From the NCBI GenBank assembly GCA_007134165.1, contig SLLJ01000075.1, forward strand, positions 1 through 6,936: DNA of 6,936 bases, given 5' to 3'. Position numbers and translations under genes: made by a program. Of this stretch, positions 6,118-6,936 are shown piece after piece. The DNA comes from Nitriliruptoraceae bacterium. GTDB taxonomy: Bacteria; Actinomycetota; Nitriliruptoria; Nitriliruptorales; Nitriliruptoraceae. Within the stretch, counting starts at the first letter, position 1. The number at the start of each line of letters is the position of its first letter. Below the pieces are notes generated by a model, which saw only the letters and a list, made by a program, of their open reading frames with translations, was not told where the DNA came from and did no database searches.

Positions 6118-6936
6118 TCAGCCGGCAGCACCCTCCGCCGAGGCGAAGATGGCGTCGATGACCCGCAGGTTGGCGACCGCGTCCCCGGCAGGGGCGGGGG
6201 CCGGGCCCTCATCGCCCACCCAGCGAGCGAAGACCTCCGCCTGCGCGGTGTAGACGTCCTGGGTCGGCAGCTCGACCACGGTGATGTCGGGAGCGACCGG
6301 TGGGTCGCCGCCGGCGGTGACGCGGATGCGGGTCGGCCGGTCGGTCGGGATGTTGAACGGGATCTCGATCTCGATGCGACCCCGCGAGCCGATGATGTGG
6401 ACCCGCTGATCGGGCTCGGAGCGCGTCGAGCAGGTGAAGGTGGCCTGACCGCCGCCCGGGAAGACCAGCAGCCCGGAGCTGACCACGTCCACCCCGGACT
6501 CCGGGCAACGGCGCACCGCACCGAGCACCTGCTCGGGCTCGGCGTCGAACAGCAGCCGCGAGAGGTGGATGCAGTAGCAGCCGATGTCGAGTAGCCCCCC
6601 GCCTCCATGGGCTGACTGATTGCGGATGTCGGACGGATCGACGTTGTAGTAGCTGAAGAAGCTCTGCACGGCCAGCAGCTCCCCGATCTCACCGTCACGC
6701 ACCCGGCGCACCGCCTCCTGCCAGCTCACGTGGTGGCGATACATGAACGCCTCGGCGAGCTTGACGCCGGCTGCCGCGCAGCCGGCGACCATCTGCTGCG
6801 CCTCCTCGGCATCGATGCCCAGCGGCTTCTCGCACAGCACGTGCTTGCCGGCCTCAGCCGCCCGCAAGGTCCAGGGGCGGTGCAGGTCGTTGGGCAGCGG
6901 GTTGTAGACGGCGTCGACGTCCGAATCGGCGAGCAG
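6118..6936 (-). CDS. Gfo/Idh/MocA-family NAD(P)-dependent oxidoreductase, N-terminus outside window; possible aldose/xylose dehydrogenase
   Basis: The last 272 residues are visible; the true start and the N-terminal dinucleotide-binding glycine motif lie beyond the right edge. In fragment numbering, the rest of the Rossmann domain shows DAVYNPLPNDLHRPW (8-22) and AAEAGKHVLCEKP (26-38), where Lys37 of EKP is the family's catalytic lysine. The C-terminal substrate domain follows, with EAFMYRHH (62-69), GELLAVQSFFSYY (85-97) and GGGGLLDIGCYCIHLSR (111-127). The NPLPN and EAFMYR/DIGCY pattern resembles the branch containing dimeric dihydrodiol dehydrogenases and NADP-dependent D-xylose dehydrogenases. 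Beside a xylose-type importer, oxidation of an aldose to its lactone is a plausible job, but other sugars or inositol are possible. It converges on the importer operon, so it is transcribed separately from outside the window. The in-frame TTG at 6867 is not the start, because conserved family sequence continues upstream of it. Confidence 0.85.
   Translation of the reverse strand: MLADSDVDAVYNPLPNDLHRPWTLRAAEAGKHVLCEKPLGIDAEEAQQMVAGCAAAGVKLAEAFMYRHHVSWQEAVRRVRDGEIGELLAVQSFFSYYNVDPSDIRNQSAHGGGGLLDIGCYCIHLSRLLFDAEPEQVLGAVRRCPESGVDVVSSGLLVFPGGGQATFTCSTRSEPDQRVHIIGSRGRIEIEIPFNIPTDRPTRIRVTAGGDPPVAPDITVVELPTQDVYTAQAEVFARWVGDEGPAPAPAGDAVANLRVIDAIFASAEGAAG

Overview
The window is very GC-rich, with strong G/C third positions and purine-rich GGAG-type ribosome binding sites. 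Its lipoprotein signal is followed by a long Glu/Asp linker, and the sugar importer uses a single-domain ATPase. Together these suggest a high-GC actinobacterium. The very acidic linker would fit a salt-tolerant lineage such as the Nitriliruptoria, but that is a guess from style, not a placement.

Layout. Two genes run leftward on the minus strand from about 2369 to the left edge. The first is a ROK-family transcriptional regulator (1137-2369). Four bases after it begins an exported vanadium-haloperoxidase-like protein whose C-terminal half lies outside the window (1-1132). A divergent control region of 263 bp (2370-2632) contains the only AT-rich patch noticed, with an imperfect inverted repeat that overlaps a good leftward -10 box. 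Rightward from 2633 runs a complete carbohydrate importer: a lipoprotein sugar-binding protein of the XylF type (2633-3805), a GC-rich 15-bp intercistronic hairpin (3836-3871), a XylH-type permease (3904-5259) and a single-domain ATPase (5269-6048). A 69-bp convergent gap with a hairpin separates the importer from a leftward Gfo/Idh/MocA-family oxidoreductase (6118-6936) whose N-terminus is cut off by the right edge.

How the parts fit. The importer most resembles D-xylose systems, although a fructose- or ribose-type substrate cannot be excluded. The ROK protein has lost the ATP-binding motif of sugar kinases, and its position makes it the probable sugar-responsive repressor of the divergent control region. 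The oxidoreductase belongs to a family that includes NAD(P)-dependent D-xylose (aldose) dehydrogenases, so import followed by oxidation of the sugar is a plausible reading. The haloperoxidase-like gene sits in the regulator's transcription unit and has no obvious link to sugar use; this is the least expected association here. I see no RNA gene, insertion sequence, CRISPR array or defence system. The window looks like a catabolic locus with some unusual details rather than a clearly new system.
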